IMG/VR virus record: IMGVR_UViG_3300005613_000020
Coordinates: 1-64,000 of that record
Source of the DNA: a virus
Strand: one strand, 5' to 3'
Length of the DNA: 64,000 nt
In this document: in pieces, positions 45,218 to 55,336 of the stretch
Numbering within the stretch: the first letter of the stretch is position 1
Layout of the letters: every line of letters begins with the position of its first letter
The notes under the pieces: model-generated
Told to the model about the DNA's origin: nothing
Database searches by the model: none
What the model saw: the letters and a program-made list of their open reading frames with translations, nothing else
Translations under genes and position numbers: made by a program

Positions 45218-47479
45218 CTACTCCGTTCTGTGGAACTCTAATATAGCTAGAAATTCACTGCTGAATAGTAGCTCCATAGCAAGATACCTATAGAAATCAA
45301 GGACTTCTGTAATGGATTCTGTGTCTGATAAAATCTTAGTAAAGTCCTTATTAACAACCTCGATTAGCGGTAATTCCTCTGCAATTCCCTTTCCTATTCC
45401 TAACACGTTATTATCAGAAAGTGTTATTGAATCAGAAAATACGCTTACCTGTTCCTTTGATATCAACTCTGATATTGATTCATAATCAGATAATTCTCTG
45501 ACAATATCCCAAATAATTACTATCGAGTCTGATAAACTAGTTTGATCGTCTAAGTTAGAGTAGTAGTTCCTAGAACTAGATTCAGATACAGGCATACCTT
45601 CGCTAATATATAGCTTCTTGTTTGATCCATCTACAGCAAATATCTTTGTAAACTCTGCGATATTAAGAATGTCTGACAATGTCTTATACCTAGCAATTCC
45701 AGTTAGACTTACTAATAACTCTGCTATTGATACTGTATCTGATAATGATTTAGTGTGTGGTACACCTGATCCTTCTGGCCAATCTATGTCGCTAGAGCTA
45801 TAAAACCAAATTCCTGCTGGTGAACCTTTTTTTATGTCAGTAAACACAAAAGCATATCCAACATCTGGAATGTTAGGTGAAGGTGATGTTTGAGGATAAT
45901 TACTGTACATAGCAACCGGAACCCAAGGAAGTGATTCTTCATAAACCAAAACTTCTAGTAATTCAGCTGGAGCAGTCCACCATGAAGTGTAAGTAGATGA
46001 ATAGATAGAAGTATACCCTGGTTCTTCGTCATCGGATCTATTGTAAAACACATATAGGTTTCCTGCTCTATCTATAGATGTAGATACCGCAAAGATTCCT
46101 TCGTGCAGATCACATTCTAAAGCAGCATCAATAAATGCTGTCAAAGCCCATACTCCTTCGTATGGTTTTTTGTTGTGTACTAATATGGTCCCTCCACTAA
46201 TATCATACATCCCCCAGACAATATGAATAGTATCATCAGCATCCACTATAACGGAAATTGAAGCAGGAATGTACTCTGTGTCTGCTGGGTTGAAGACTAG
46301 TTCCCCGCTGTCCCAAGAACCATCCCATGTATAATGATATAGCACTTGGAACCCTAATGCTTCCTCTCCTGTTATCAGATGCAAATCTCCTGATGAATCA
46401 AATGCTATAGCAGGTATTGTTGAATCGCTAATATTTATTAGTGGTCTCGTAACTCCCGCTATTTCCGACGAGATAGCTCCCCAAACACCAGCTGCTGATC
46501 TTACTCTATGCCAAACACATAGATCCATAGACGCATTTTCCTGAAACCAAACAACATGTAAGTTATCTGAGTCATCAACAGCTATAGTAGATTCGTAACT
46601 AAAAGTATATGTATCATTATTTACCTCTTCAACGGAATCTAATGATCCTCCTACCTGTCTACGCCGATAATATATAATATCCTCGTCTTCGTCATACCAT
46701 GTTAAATGAAGATTCCTAGAACTATCAATCGCCAATCCAGCAGGGGTTAAATCACCTACAGTGCTAGTAACCATCAAGGAAGAATCCCAAGTACTTCCGC
46801 CATCATCAGACCAAGCAAGGTAGATATCCATAGGGCTATTTCTTCCAAACAACGAATATATTCTCCCATCAACAATATCGTAAACTAATTGTCTGCCTGT
46901 TACTTCGTAGCTTACAGCAGAGGGGTCTTCGTCATTAATATTAACCGCATCATCCCATGTAGGTATGCTATATTCAATAGTTAGTTTTGCTCCATAGCTA
47001 TTATCAAGATAATCCCAAGTTCTAAACTCTCTATAATGACCAGCTACAGCATTCTGGATACTAAACCATAGGATTATACCTCCTCCCGACGAATAATCGT
47101 GTTCAGAATACAACTCACTTATTATAGATTTAACATCCTTTGAAACCCATCCGTTATCCTCGTGACTGCTAAAATTAGACTGTGCGTCTGTCCTGGTTTC
47201 GTTTACGTCAAAAGAAGGATTTACGTCATCGTCTTGACCTTCTATTTTTATGAGTGGATTTCCAGTCTCTGATGACTGGTATACCTGCAAGGTTGCGGAA
47301 TCTATCACTACACCAGCTGGTATAGTTACATCGAATTTTACCCCCATCGCGTAGGCATCAGCATATAGGGGGGTTCTTCCCATTCTAGCATCAGTTATTG
47401 TATAGTCATAAGAAGGTGTAGAAACATAACATTCTACATCATCGTTACTCTCGTTTACTTGATAATTTAACGTAGGCAT
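45218..47479 (-). CDS. Asp-box (sialidase-like) receptor-binding protein (753 aa)
   Basis: The N-terminal about 190 residues form a DNRLRE/CBM-like beta domain (GVKFDVTIPAGVVIDSATLQ, WVSKDVKSIISELYSEHDYS). A beta-propeller follows with an Asp box AWSDDGGSTWDSSLM and repeated strands (NLHLTWYDEDEDIIYYRRR, NLHVVWFQENASMDL). The C-terminus carries repeats of the form LSDTVSIAELL, LSDILNIAEFT, LSDTESITEVL. Probably binds or cuts surface glycans; no catalytic Arg triad could be verified by eye. Confidence 0.72.
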   Translation of the reverse strand: MPTLNYQVNESNDDVECYVSTPSYDYTITDARMGRTPLYADAYAMGVKFDVTIPAGVVIDSATLQVYQSSETGNPLIKIEGQDDDVNPSFDVNETRTDAQSNFSSHEDNGWVSKDVKSIISELYSEHDYSSGGGIILWFSIQNAVAGHYREFRTWDYLDNSYGAKLTIEYSIPTWDDAVNINDEDPSAVSYEVTGRQLVYDIVDGRIYSLFGRNSPMDIYLAWSDDGGSTWDSSLMVTSTVGDLTPAGLAIDSSRNLHLTWYDEDEDIIYYRRRQVGGSLDSVEEVNNDTYTFSYESTIAVDDSDNLHVVWFQENASMDLCVWHRVRSAAGVWGAISSEIAGVTRPLINISDSTIPAIAFDSSGDLHLITGEEALGFQVLYHYTWDGSWDSGELVFNPADTEYIPASISVIVDADDTIHIVWGMYDISGGTILVHNKKPYEGVWALTAFIDAALECDLHEGIFAVSTSIDRAGNLYVFYNRSDDEEPGYTSIYSSTYTSWWTAPAELLEVLVYEESLPWVPVAMYSNYPQTSPSPNIPDVGYAFVFTDIKKGSPAGIWFYSSSDIDWPEGSGVPHTKSLSDTVSIAELLVSLTGIARYKTLSDILNIAEFTKIFAVDGSNKKLYISEGMPVSESSSRNYYSNLDDQTSLSDSIVIIWDIVRELSDYESISELISKEQVSVFSDSITLSDNNVLGIGKGIAEELPLIEVVNKDFTKILSDTESITEVLDFYRYLAMELLFSSEFLAILEFHRTE

Positions 47480-48135
47480 AATAAGTCCTTAATTTCATCC
47501 AAATTACCAACGTGCAAGCTTGCGTGACAAGAACGGCACATGGTAACTAGGTTATGCTCCATGCAATTTTTCTTATTTTCGTCCTTATGGTGGACGCATA
47601 GTTGGTGGTTCCTTCCACAAACACTGCACTTATACCCGTCTCGACTCAAAATTGATTTCTTAAGCTCGTTGTTCCATTCATCTGGGTATTCATTACTGCT
47701 AATTCCGCCCTTCCAATTCCAATGATTTTCCCCTCTTTGCAACTCTAGATCAATTCGATTTCCCTTCATAACCTCAACCAAATCTGGCCTAGGCTTTCCA
47801 TTTGCTACATGTCCAATAGCATATTTCTTTTCCCTGCCTCGATTGTCATATCTGCGAATTAAAGTTCCGCAACCACATTCGCATTTCTTTTCCTCGTTGC
47901 TATGCCGATTGGGATTGTGATCTGGCCTTCTTGTCACATCTCTATTTGCATTATAACATTTGAAGGAACAATATTTAGGTTTACCACCAAATCTAGTATT
48001 ACGATTAAACGCCTTACTGCAACCAGCACAAATTACTTCTACTGGACGCTTTAACAAACCCTTATTAGCACAGGCTTTGGAACAATAGGTCAAACCGTAC
48101 CATTCCAAAGCGTTACCACATGTCTTGCAAACCAT
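47467..48135 (-). CDS. HNH homing endonuclease with zinc fingers (222 aa)
   Basis: Starts MVCKTCGNALEWYG; CAGCSKAFNRNT...CSFKCYN finger; CECGCGTLIRRYDNRGREKK; then HNH NHWNWKGGISS, YKCSVCGRNHQLCVHHKDEN, LVTMCRSCHASLH. Related to the 38995 enzyme in its HNH part. Overlaps the next gene by 13 bases. Confidence 0.9.
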   Translation of the reverse strand: MVCKTCGNALEWYGLTYCSKACANKGLLKRPVEVICAGCSKAFNRNTRFGGKPKYCSFKCYNANRDVTRRPDHNPNRHSNEEKKCECGCGTLIRRYDNRGREKKYAIGHVANGKPRPDLVEVMKGNRIDLELQRGENHWNWKGGISSNEYPDEWNNELKKSILSRDGYKCSVCGRNHQLCVHHKDENKKNCMEHNLVTMCRSCHASLHVGNLDEIKDLLCLR

Positions 48136-48156
48136 AATTAAGTCATCTACGTAGGT

Positions 48157-48618
48157 CTACGACGAACCTGCGGAGAGGGTCCACGTAATCTGCAAAGTAT
48201 CTCCAGCTGCCTTATTGATAACTGCAAACGTAGAGTAAAGTAGTATAGTCCCAGCTGAAGGATCGTTGAAAATTCCTGCTTCTGTAATAGCTCCAGTACC
48301 ATCACCAGCCGCCCAGTCAGCAATGTAAATTACATCGTTGTCGTCAGCTCCAGCTCCTTGATTAAAGCTAGTAAGTGCATTTCTATCAAGTTCTGTAGCT
48401 AGAGCCGTAACTGCTGTACCGAGACCTGAATTGTCTCCCGTTCCAATGGCCATATGGCTCATAGGAGATTCATCAGGGACTTCTGACAACTGATCAGCAA
48501 TATGAGCATCTCCAACAGCAGCTACTGTATTATGAAGCTCCCTTACTTCTTTTATCTTTCCGTCTGGACCCCTTAGTACGATCTTAACATTGTCCTTAAC
48601 CTTCGCTCCATCCTTCAT
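48157..48618 (-). CDS. Virion protein with IADQL...GTG pattern (153 aa)
   Basis: LHNTVAAVGDAHIADQLSEV, MAIGTGDNSGLGTAVTALAT, ELDRNALTS, EAGIFNDPSAGTILLYSTFA: a recurrent phage structural family often found among tail fibre genes. The repeating beta strands suggest a trimeric fibre part. Confidence 0.65.
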   Translation of the reverse strand: MKDGAKVKDNVKIVLRGPDGKIKEVRELHNTVAAVGDAHIADQLSEVPDESPMSHMAIGTGDNSGLGTAVTALATELDRNALTSFNQGAGADDNDVIYIADWAAGDGTGAITEAGIFNDPSAGTILLYSTFAVINKAAGDTLQITWTLSAGSS

Positions 48619-49144
48619 TATTACCTCCCTTATGTACTAGGCTCGTTATTTTGCCTAGTTTTTCCGACACTAATTTCCTAATAACCATAACTGCTTTATC
48701 TTCTACTGGCTTAACAATTTTATCGGTTTGCTTCCTCGGTACAAACAGGAATATAAATAGGAAAGCGAATATAACTAATTGCATAATTAATCCCCATTCG
48801 GTTGCAAACCACGTTGGCCAAAACCATTTATGGTGCAGCCCTTGGGTACAATTCCATCCGGTTATAAAGAATAGTGCCCACTCAAAATCTGGTAACACCC
48901 CAAATAACATTCCCAACCAATATTTCTTTGCTTTTATTGCTAGGAATATTGACAATATAATACTAATAGAGATTACTGCTCCTGTTAACTCGGCGTCCAT
49001 AGGGCCATGGAACAGTGTATATTTTCCATAGTTAAAAGAATCAAGGAAAAAATGCGACGCAAAAGCAAACGGTATTGTTAGATACCATCTACGGCTAGCC
49101 TTATCAATTATGGCCCCAGCCATCATATGAACTGGCATAAACAT
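48596..49144 (-). CDS. Membrane protein, YdjM/DUF457-like (182 aa)
   Basis: PVHMMAGAIIDKASRRWYLT, ASHFFLDSFNYG and GVLPDFEWALFF, four to five membrane helices, and HHK; these match the DUF457/YdjM-like membrane metal-dependent hydrolase pattern. Unusual inside a fibre operon; may act on lipids. Overlaps the next start by 23 bases. Upstream 49145-49238 holds only an 18-codon ORF. Confidence 0.55.
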   Translation of the reverse strand: MFMPVHMMAGAIIDKASRRWYLTIPFAFASHFFLDSFNYGKYTLFHGPMDAELTGAVISISIILSIFLAIKAKKYWLGMLFGVLPDFEWALFFITGWNCTQGLHHKWFWPTWFATEWGLIMQLVIFAFLFIFLFVPRKQTDKIVKPVEDKAVMVIRKLVSEKLGKITSLVHKGGNNEGWSEG

Positions 49145-49238
49145 AATTCAGTCTTCAACCCTCGCATAAATAATATCAGAAGATGTCTGGTTAATCATTC
49201 TCACAAATGAACTACTTCCAATATTTTGTTTCTTGTCT

Positions 49239-49472
49239 TTATCTATCCTCTTGGTCTTCTTCTGTTTTGCCATATACTATATCCATCTTATTTGAAAACA
49301 TAATCTCAATAGCTGTCTCTTCTTTTATATTCGTTTTTTCTGATCTCTTAAAGAAAGCAAGAAATCTTTTACCTAACCGAGTATGGGAAGCCCTTGTATA
49401 GAAAGCTAATAGTACCAAACCACCGGCTATTCCCAAAACAGTTATTAAATCGTTCATTTCTGCTTCGTGCAT
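49239..49472 (-). CDS. Single-pass membrane protein (77 aa)
   Basis: LITVLGIAGGLVLLAFYTRA helix then basic and acidic segments. Unknown; might be a spanin- or holin-type accessory. Confidence 0.6.
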   Translation of the reverse strand: MHEAEMNDLITVLGIAGGLVLLAFYTRASHTRLGKRFLAFFKRSEKTNIKEETAIEIMFSNKMDIVYGKTEEDQEDR

Positions 49473-49960
49473 TATATCAATCCCGTTACTACGACCTTTG
49501 CTGCGGATGACCCCGGTTGTCCTGTTGGCGGGGTAGCCCCAGATCCATATATACTTATTGTATCACCACTGTAAAATACATAAGAATGTGTTCCAGTGAA
49601 CAAATCACCTGCTGCATTGTAAGCGCCAGCAGATCCCACTTTAGCCATCTCTAGGTTGCCGGAACTGTGGTAACAACCCAAAAGATCGCCGACAGTAACT
49701 GAGATACTTAATCCTGTGAATGTTCTAACTGCCCCCGCTGCAACCGTACCTAATACCGCAAAAGACCTACACGTATAAGAACCGGAAGATCCATAAAAAG
49801 TACCTGTTTTAAGCCCGCCTGCATCAGCAAATGCATAAACCTGTATTGTACTGATAATTCCTGTTTCATTCGCCGGGTTATCCACCAATACAGATGTTCC
49901 TCCAGGAAAAGTATAGCTCGCTCTATTTATAGCTGGTGACCCAATATCAATAGAAGACAT
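49472..49960 (-). CDS. Beta-rich virion protein (162 aa)
   Basis: Gly/Ser/Thr-rich strands (YTFPGGTSVLVDNPANETG, RTFTGLSISVTVGDLLGCYH). ATG overlaps the upstream stop. Fibre or decoration protein by position. Confidence 0.65.
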   Translation of the reverse strand: MSSIDIGSPAINRASYTFPGGTSVLVDNPANETGIISTIQVYAFADAGGLKTGTFYGSSGSYTCRSFAVLGTVAAGAVRTFTGLSISVTVGDLLGCYHSSGNLEMAKVGSAGAYNAAGDLFTGTHSYVFYSGDTISIYGSGATPPTGQPGSSAAKVVVTGLI

Positions 49961-50265
49961 TATATTTTCTTAGTTTCTGCCTTTTTCTCTATTTTGTCTT
50001 GTACCTCAATTCCAACCCAATCTGATTGCTTCTCATCAAGATACTCCCAAGATGATTTTACCTTGGATAGATGGCTTAGCATTATTTTTTGCAAGTCGTT
50101 TAAAGTTGATGTCGGAGTAACTTTTACAAAATGTGTGTTACATGGCGTATCCTCGCCATCGACTACATAATCCTCATAGTGGGGCTCACCGATTTCCAAA
50201 TAAACATCAAATCTTACCTGTAGTTTATCCGCGAGAAAGTCAACATCTGTAATAACAGCTCTCAT
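49960..50265 (-). CDS. Hypothetical virion-operon protein (101 aa)
   Basis: FDVYLEIGEPHYEDYVVDGE then a helical Lys-rich tail (DKIEKKAETKKI). Could be a fibre chaperone; not recognised. Confidence 0.6.
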   Translation of the reverse strand: MRAVITDVDFLADKLQVRFDVYLEIGEPHYEDYVVDGEDTPCNTHFVKVTPTSTLNDLQKIMLSHLSKVKSSWEYLDEKQSDWVGIEVQDKIEKKAETKKI

Positions 50266-50275
50266 TTATTACCTC

Positions 50276-50749
50276 CTATTCTGTCCACTCAACTACTAAT
50301 CCAACTTGAACACTATAGAATACTAAACTATCACTATCTACGCTGGCTTCATCCCATTGTAGATCATAAGTTCCATTGCCAGTTACCTCGCCCTTCACAT
50401 CCACATTCCCCATTACAACATCCCCCCCATCGGTTGTTGATCCGTCAACTTGGATATCGTCGTCAAGAAAATTGATAGCATCGGTCCAAGATCCTGCTAC
50501 GGTTTCTTTTACCTGTATTTCTTGAGCCCCATTAAGTTTATTGCCGGCGGCATTGGTATTCTCAACCTTCCTGTACTTAAATATTGCTCTTACTCTATCA
50601 ATATTAGCATAGCTCGGCAATCCAGAAACTGTAACACTCAATAAAGCAACATCTGATGCAGCATTGTTTACAGTTATACTAGCTTGTGATCCGGTACACC
50701 AAAATGGTTTTGATTTAGGTATCCTCTTACGCGGTCTTGAAACTGGCAT
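50276..50749 (-). CDS. Beta-sandwich virion protein (157 aa)
   Basis: Basic N-terminus (PVSRPRKRIPKSKPFW), then ITVNNAASDVALLSVTVSGL and DLQWDEASVDSDSLVFYSVQ strands. Located just after the giant fibre. Confidence 0.65.
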   Translation of the reverse strand: MPVSRPRKRIPKSKPFWCTGSQASITVNNAASDVALLSVTVSGLPSYANIDRVRAIFKYRKVENTNAAGNKLNGAQEIQVKETVAGSWTDAINFLDDDIQVDGSTTDGGDVVMGNVDVKGEVTGNGTYDLQWDEASVDSDSLVFYSVQVGLVVEWTE

Positions 50750-50765
50750 AATTCACCTTCCTTTA

Positions 50766-53700
50766 TTAATATAGATCCTTAGTAACCGCTCTGAAGTCCA
50801 CCGTTCTTGTGGCGGTAACATCGGAGCTACATTGTATTGTAAATTTAAGAGCATGGCTTATCATGTTAAATTCAAAGTTTGGATTTACATCACCAGCTCC
50901 TACGACATATTCAACCTTATCAATCAACCTATAATTACTACTATCAATCCTATTATATGCTTTTAGCGTTATAGTTCCGCCTTCTCCAGCAGTTTCCAGT
51001 TCTTCTAAATCAAAGTATATACTATAAGCATATTGGTCAGTCCTTGTAGCCGAAGTCGTGCTAATATCAGTTTCTGACGTATCGTTAGCCGTTGTCACAC
51101 TATGAGTACTTATCTGAGTTACAACCGAAAGTCTATCTTTAAGATCTTCTAGTCTTTCTAGAACAGAGCCATCATCATCAGACGAAATTCCGCTAGAATC
51201 ATATCCTGTAACAATAGTATCATACAAGTCGGGGGTTCCGTCAAACTCTACTCCTAACGCTGTACCAATAGCCGACATGGCCGACTCTAGCGTAGTTTGG
51301 CTTCCGCCGAACATTGCCGGATCAAAAGTATTTGCTCCATCACATCCAAGAACGGCACAAACCGCTTGTACTGCCCCATCAAGGCTAGTTATTGCACCAT
51401 TGCTAATATTAGTCCAGCCATCATAATCGTCCCCACCAACCAATGAGGTTAGGATTGCTCTAATCACCTCTGCTAAACTTACACCGTTAGCCGGGTCAGC
51501 AGCTGCCGGGAATGAAGCAATACCATTTGTACCCCTAAGGTCCTCAATTATACTTTCAAGTCTTTCTGGAATGGAACCATCATCATTCCTAGTAATATGG
51601 GAACTAGTCCATCCCTTGTTTAGTTTGCCATTTAACCAATCAAGTAGTGGTTGCTCGTAGATTAAAACAACATTATCAAAATGGAAATCCGTATTGGCAT
51701 CAAGGCTTCCAAAGTTTAATCTGTCGATAAGGGCTGGATTCCACCCACCGCCGGTTCCATCTGGGGTACTTCTGAAATCAACGGAATAATAAGCTGATAT
51801 AGCGCTTAGTTGAACATCCCAATATTTGTAATTGGTTGCATCGCTAACATCCTCCAATCTAACCTGGATGGTCGGAGTTCCCGTCGATGCCTTAGCTTGG
51901 AATACTACCGCGCTTATTTGGCCAAGTTCATAGGCATATCCAAATAGGTTTACATCAATACCTTTTCTAGCTTCACCGTCCCCCCCTGCTCCGACAGCAA
52001 CCTTCATTGAGGTTGTACCGTATAGTGGAGAACCCTGTTCTCTAGTTATTGCGGAATTTCCAGTGCCGTCTGTCCATACCGCCTGCAACGCGGCATCGTT
52101 AATATATGATTCGAAAGCATCAAAAACTAGTATATTTCTTGTCGGCATCGAATCTGGATATCTACGCAATTCACTATGAGACCCAAACATAGTTGGAATT
52201 TGGAATGTCTGTCCGGCAATAGTCACCACAGCGCTTTCAAGTTTATACCTAACCAGATCACCCTGCTCCCAACTTGCTGATGGGAATGTATAGCTATAAT
52301 GAGCATATCCATTGGCGACTGTCATGGCCTGCGACGATACAATGGCGTTCCAATCGGTATCAACACCCCTTCTGTATCTTTCAATGGTTATTGTTGCGCT
52401 GGTAATTTCTCCTGATTGAACAACATCGCTATCTGGCCTCATGTTTAGAACAGATAGTGTTGCAATCTGCATGCTCGAACCGTCAACATTGGGGGAAGGA
52501 TAACCAATAAATTCTGCCTTTATATAGGGCATGTCAAGAAGACTTCTTTGAGCAGTTGATCCATCAGCCCAAGTTTCCGCTGATCCATCACCAACAAGAG
52601 CCTTGTATAGGGTTGTTCCAGTTCCGTCTGCTTCAAACCCAGTTCCCCCACCAGCAACAATTTGCATCGCAGCCTTTTCAGCCTCGTCCCTTTCAAGCAT
52701 TGAACCATCAATATTCCCTACAACTGCACTTGAGTCATAAGCATTGTTGGCATTGTTATCCCCAATTATCCTCGCAACATCAAAAAGATTAAGGATTATA
52801 TAAGAAACCCCTGATGCAACCGCATTTGGGAATCCGGGTTCAAATGTTAGCATGTCCGTTCCGTCATCAAAGTCACATATAGGTCTGGCTAGACCAGCAT
52901 TTGCCCCATCAAGACAAACAAATACCGCGCCATTCCAATAATCATCTGCTTCCGTTCTTGAGGAATCAATAGCTGTGGTCGTAGTTCCTGCTCCATCAGT
53001 AGTTCCAGGAGTACCAAGAATTGATAGTATTCCCTCAAGTCGCTCTAGTACACTTCCATCATTGTTTGATACCACAGAACTTGAATCCATGGCGTTATTA
53101 GCATTGTTAGCACCAATTGCACCTAAAACGGATGCTGCCAAATCGGTAACATTTGCACCATCTGTACCAAGAGCCGTAACCAAACTTGGACTCCCATCAT
53201 CTTCTAAACCAGTTCCAGTACCAGCTGGAGTAGCCCCCAAAGCTCCTTGAAGACCCCTTAAGAGATTAACTATAGTTGTAGTAGCAGCTGTTAGGTCAGA
53301 ACTGTCATCTCGTTGTCCTACAACCGTATGTAAAGAATCATCAGGATCAGCAGGAGTCTGTCCAACGGTCTCCCTAATTGCCTTAAGATGTTCAACTAAT
53401 GTATCCGTAGATGCTGGAGCAGTATCCATTGCTGGAGCAGCATCATCCCTCTGGCCTGAAATTGTATGCAGTGAATCATCCGGGTCAGATGGTGTTGCGC
53501 CAACTCTCTCAAGGATTGCCTTTGCAATGGATTCTAGGGACCAGCTACCAGGAGCTTGGTCCATTGCCGGGATTGCATCGGTCTTATTTCCAATTACATC
53601 CTTAGCTGTATAATTTCTTGTACTGTCAGCATTAGGTGGTCCCCCAACTTCAAGAAATACTGCAATATCTGGTATCTCTTGTTCATGTAGAGTAGTTGCA

Positions 53701-55301
53701 TCAGTTACCTTGATATCTGAAACAACAACTTTGCAAAAGTCGCCTGGCAACCATTCTGCATTAGGGAAATCATAAGTTCCGATTACACATCCGTCAACAT
53801 CACTCATAGTAACATCTGAAATTCCTACATTTGTCCAATCAGAATCAGTACCTTCCCTAAATCTAAGAGTATCAACGGAATAATTAGTTATTTCAGCCGC
53901 CGTTGGTTCTACGTCCCTGAGATTGGTCAAAGAAATTCTAAATACCTCAATCCCTGTTCCAGCATTCATATCAACGCGGGGATTTTCGCACTTAGAAACT
54001 AGTGGTATAACCTCTTGCTCGTCAGCTTCAGTTGTCATCCTAGTAAAAAATACCGCAGTGCTTATGTCGGTTCTAACAGCTTCACAAATCGTATCAGCAA
54101 TATTGAAAGTATTAGAAAGATTGTTAGTTAATTGAATTGTTGTGGGATCTATAATCGATGCAATAGTATCCCACTCATCAGTACCAGCACCATCGCTTAG
54201 ATGGACGAGATTTCCTACAGTCCACTCACTTGAATCGTTAACCGTTACCAATTTTTGGCCTGATGCAGCTTGTACCGTAAACGCTTCAGAAGGTGTTCCA
54301 TCTGCTCTAATATATCCACCAGAGAATGTAATTTTCATTAAATCCCCAGCATCAAGGTTCGCAGGGGTTGGAGTATAAGAAGCATAAATAGTTCCTACTG
54401 ATTCGCTAGCAGCACTAGAACCAACAAGGCTTGAAGAAGTTCCATCCTTTTGTATCCTATCTATAGTGTAATTGCCAGGCTCAATCTCAACCGTAGTTGG
54501 AGGAGCGAAATCTGACAAAAGTTCTAATGCCCATGTGCATGGTTGATCATATCCAGCACTTGGCATTCCTTGCTTTACGTACTGCATAGTCTGGAATTCT
54601 AGTGACTTAACATCATCAATCAAACCATTTAACTTCGCATGAACAGAACCAACCTGTCCTACTCCTATTGCAGCTTCAGATCCGAAACCAACCATATCAA
54701 CTAGTGAATGTTCATACACAAATATGATGTCATCAACATAGAATGTTGTTGCATCTGCCAAGTTTTCAAATGCAATTGTATCTATTAGACTTGCATCAAA
54801 CGATGCTCCCTTAGTTATTGCTGGAAAACTTTCCGTGTTATCCGTATCTAAATCTATTACATAGTCAGTATACTTGCCAGTACCTACTGTAAGATCTATA
54901 TAAGCATAGTTATTTGATGAATCAGAAGCATCATATAATTTGAACCTGACTGTTTCATTTCCACTTGATCCTCCATGCATCATCTTAAGTGACACATATC
55001 TAAAAGACGGACGATCCCCGTCGCTTGGAAACATATGGCCAAATGTAGCAAAATCTATAGACCTATAAAGATCATCGCTTGCAGCTCCAGTAACTAGTTT
55101 AAGCGACTTTCCTCCACGCATGGGGGAAGTTGTCTCTAAAGTTACAGTTCCAGCCGTACTAGACCACACAGCCTGAATAGCTGTATTATCAGCATATCCT
55201 TCCATATTGTCAAAGAGTCTTCCACTAACACCTTGATTGATTGCCCTGATACCTCCCGGACGGTCGGTTGGCTGAAAAGCATAGCTCCATGTAAATTTCA
55301 T
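50766..55301 (-). CDS. Giant modular fibre protein (1511 aa)
   Basis: Two jelly-roll CBM-like modules share FYVDDIIFVYEHSLVD / HFDNVVLIYEQPLLD and DNTAIQAVWSST / NDAALQAVWTDG (residues about 30-210 and 1080-1215). Short helical repeats recur: NDGSVLERLEGIL, IDGSMLERDEAE, DDGSIPERLESII, DDGSVLERLEDL. Two DDSLHTxxGQRDD repeats lie in the middle. It ends in a beta domain. Long trimeric tail or head fibre with glycan-binding modules. Confidence 0.8.
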   Translation of the reverse strand: MKFTWSYAFQPTDRPGGIRAINQGVSGRLFDNMEGYADNTAIQAVWSSTAGTVTLETTSPMRGGKSLKLVTGAASDDLYRSIDFATFGHMFPSDGDRPSFRYVSLKMMHGGSSGNETVRFKLYDASDSSNNYAYIDLTVGTGKYTDYVIDLDTDNTESFPAITKGASFDASLIDTIAFENLADATTFYVDDIIFVYEHSLVDMVGFGSEAAIGVGQVGSVHAKLNGLIDDVKSLEFQTMQYVKQGMPSAGYDQPCTWALELLSDFAPPTTVEIEPGNYTIDRIQKDGTSSSLVGSSAASESVGTIYASYTPTPANLDAGDLMKITFSGGYIRADGTPSEAFTVQAASGQKLVTVNDSSEWTVGNLVHLSDGAGTDEWDTIASIIDPTTIQLTNNLSNTFNIADTICEAVRTDISTAVFFTRMTTEADEQEVIPLVSKCENPRVDMNAGTGIEVFRISLTNLRDVEPTAAEITNYSVDTLRFREGTDSDWTNVGISDVTMSDVDGCVIGTYDFPNAEWLPGDFCKVVVSDIKVTDATTLHEQEIPDIAVFLEVGGPPNADSTRNYTAKDVIGNKTDAIPAMDQAPGSWSLESIAKAILERVGATPSDPDDSLHTISGQRDDAAPAMDTAPASTDTLVEHLKAIRETVGQTPADPDDSLHTVVGQRDDSSDLTAATTTIVNLLRGLQGALGATPAGTGTGLEDDGSPSLVTALGTDGANVTDLAASVLGAIGANNANNAMDSSSVVSNNDGSVLERLEGILSILGTPGTTDGAGTTTTAIDSSRTEADDYWNGAVFVCLDGANAGLARPICDFDDGTDMLTFEPGFPNAVASGVSYIILNLFDVARIIGDNNANNAYDSSAVVGNIDGSMLERDEAEKAAMQIVAGGGTGFEADGTGTTLYKALVGDGSAETWADGSTAQRSLLDMPYIKAEFIGYPSPNVDGSSMQIATLSVLNMRPDSDVVQSGEITSATITIERYRRGVDTDWNAIVSSQAMTVANGYAHYSYTFPSASWEQGDLVRYKLESAVVTIAGQTFQIPTMFGSHSELRRYPDSMPTRNILVFDAFESYINDAALQAVWTDGTGNSAITREQGSPLYGTTSMKVAVGAGGDGEARKGIDVNLFGYAYELGQISAVVFQAKASTGTPTIQVRLEDVSDATNYKYWDVQLSAISAYYSVDFRSTPDGTGGGWNPALIDRLNFGSLDANTDFHFDNVVLIYEQPLLDWLNGKLNKGWTSSHITRNDDGSIPERLESIIEDLRGTNGIASFPAAADPANGVSLAEVIRAILTSLVGGDDYDGWTNISNGAITSLDGAVQAVCAVLGCDGANTFDPAMFGGSQTTLESAMSAIGTALGVEFDGTPDLYDTIVTGYDSSGISSDDDGSVLERLEDLKDRLSVVTQISTHSVTTANDTSETDISTTSATRTDQYAYSIYFDLEELETAGEGGTITLKAYNRIDSSNYRLIDKVEYVVGAGDVNPNFEFNMISHALKFTIQCSSDVTATRTVDFRAVTKDLY

Positions 55302-55336
55302 TGTTTCCTCCTACTTTATAGGATCTTCTACTATTA

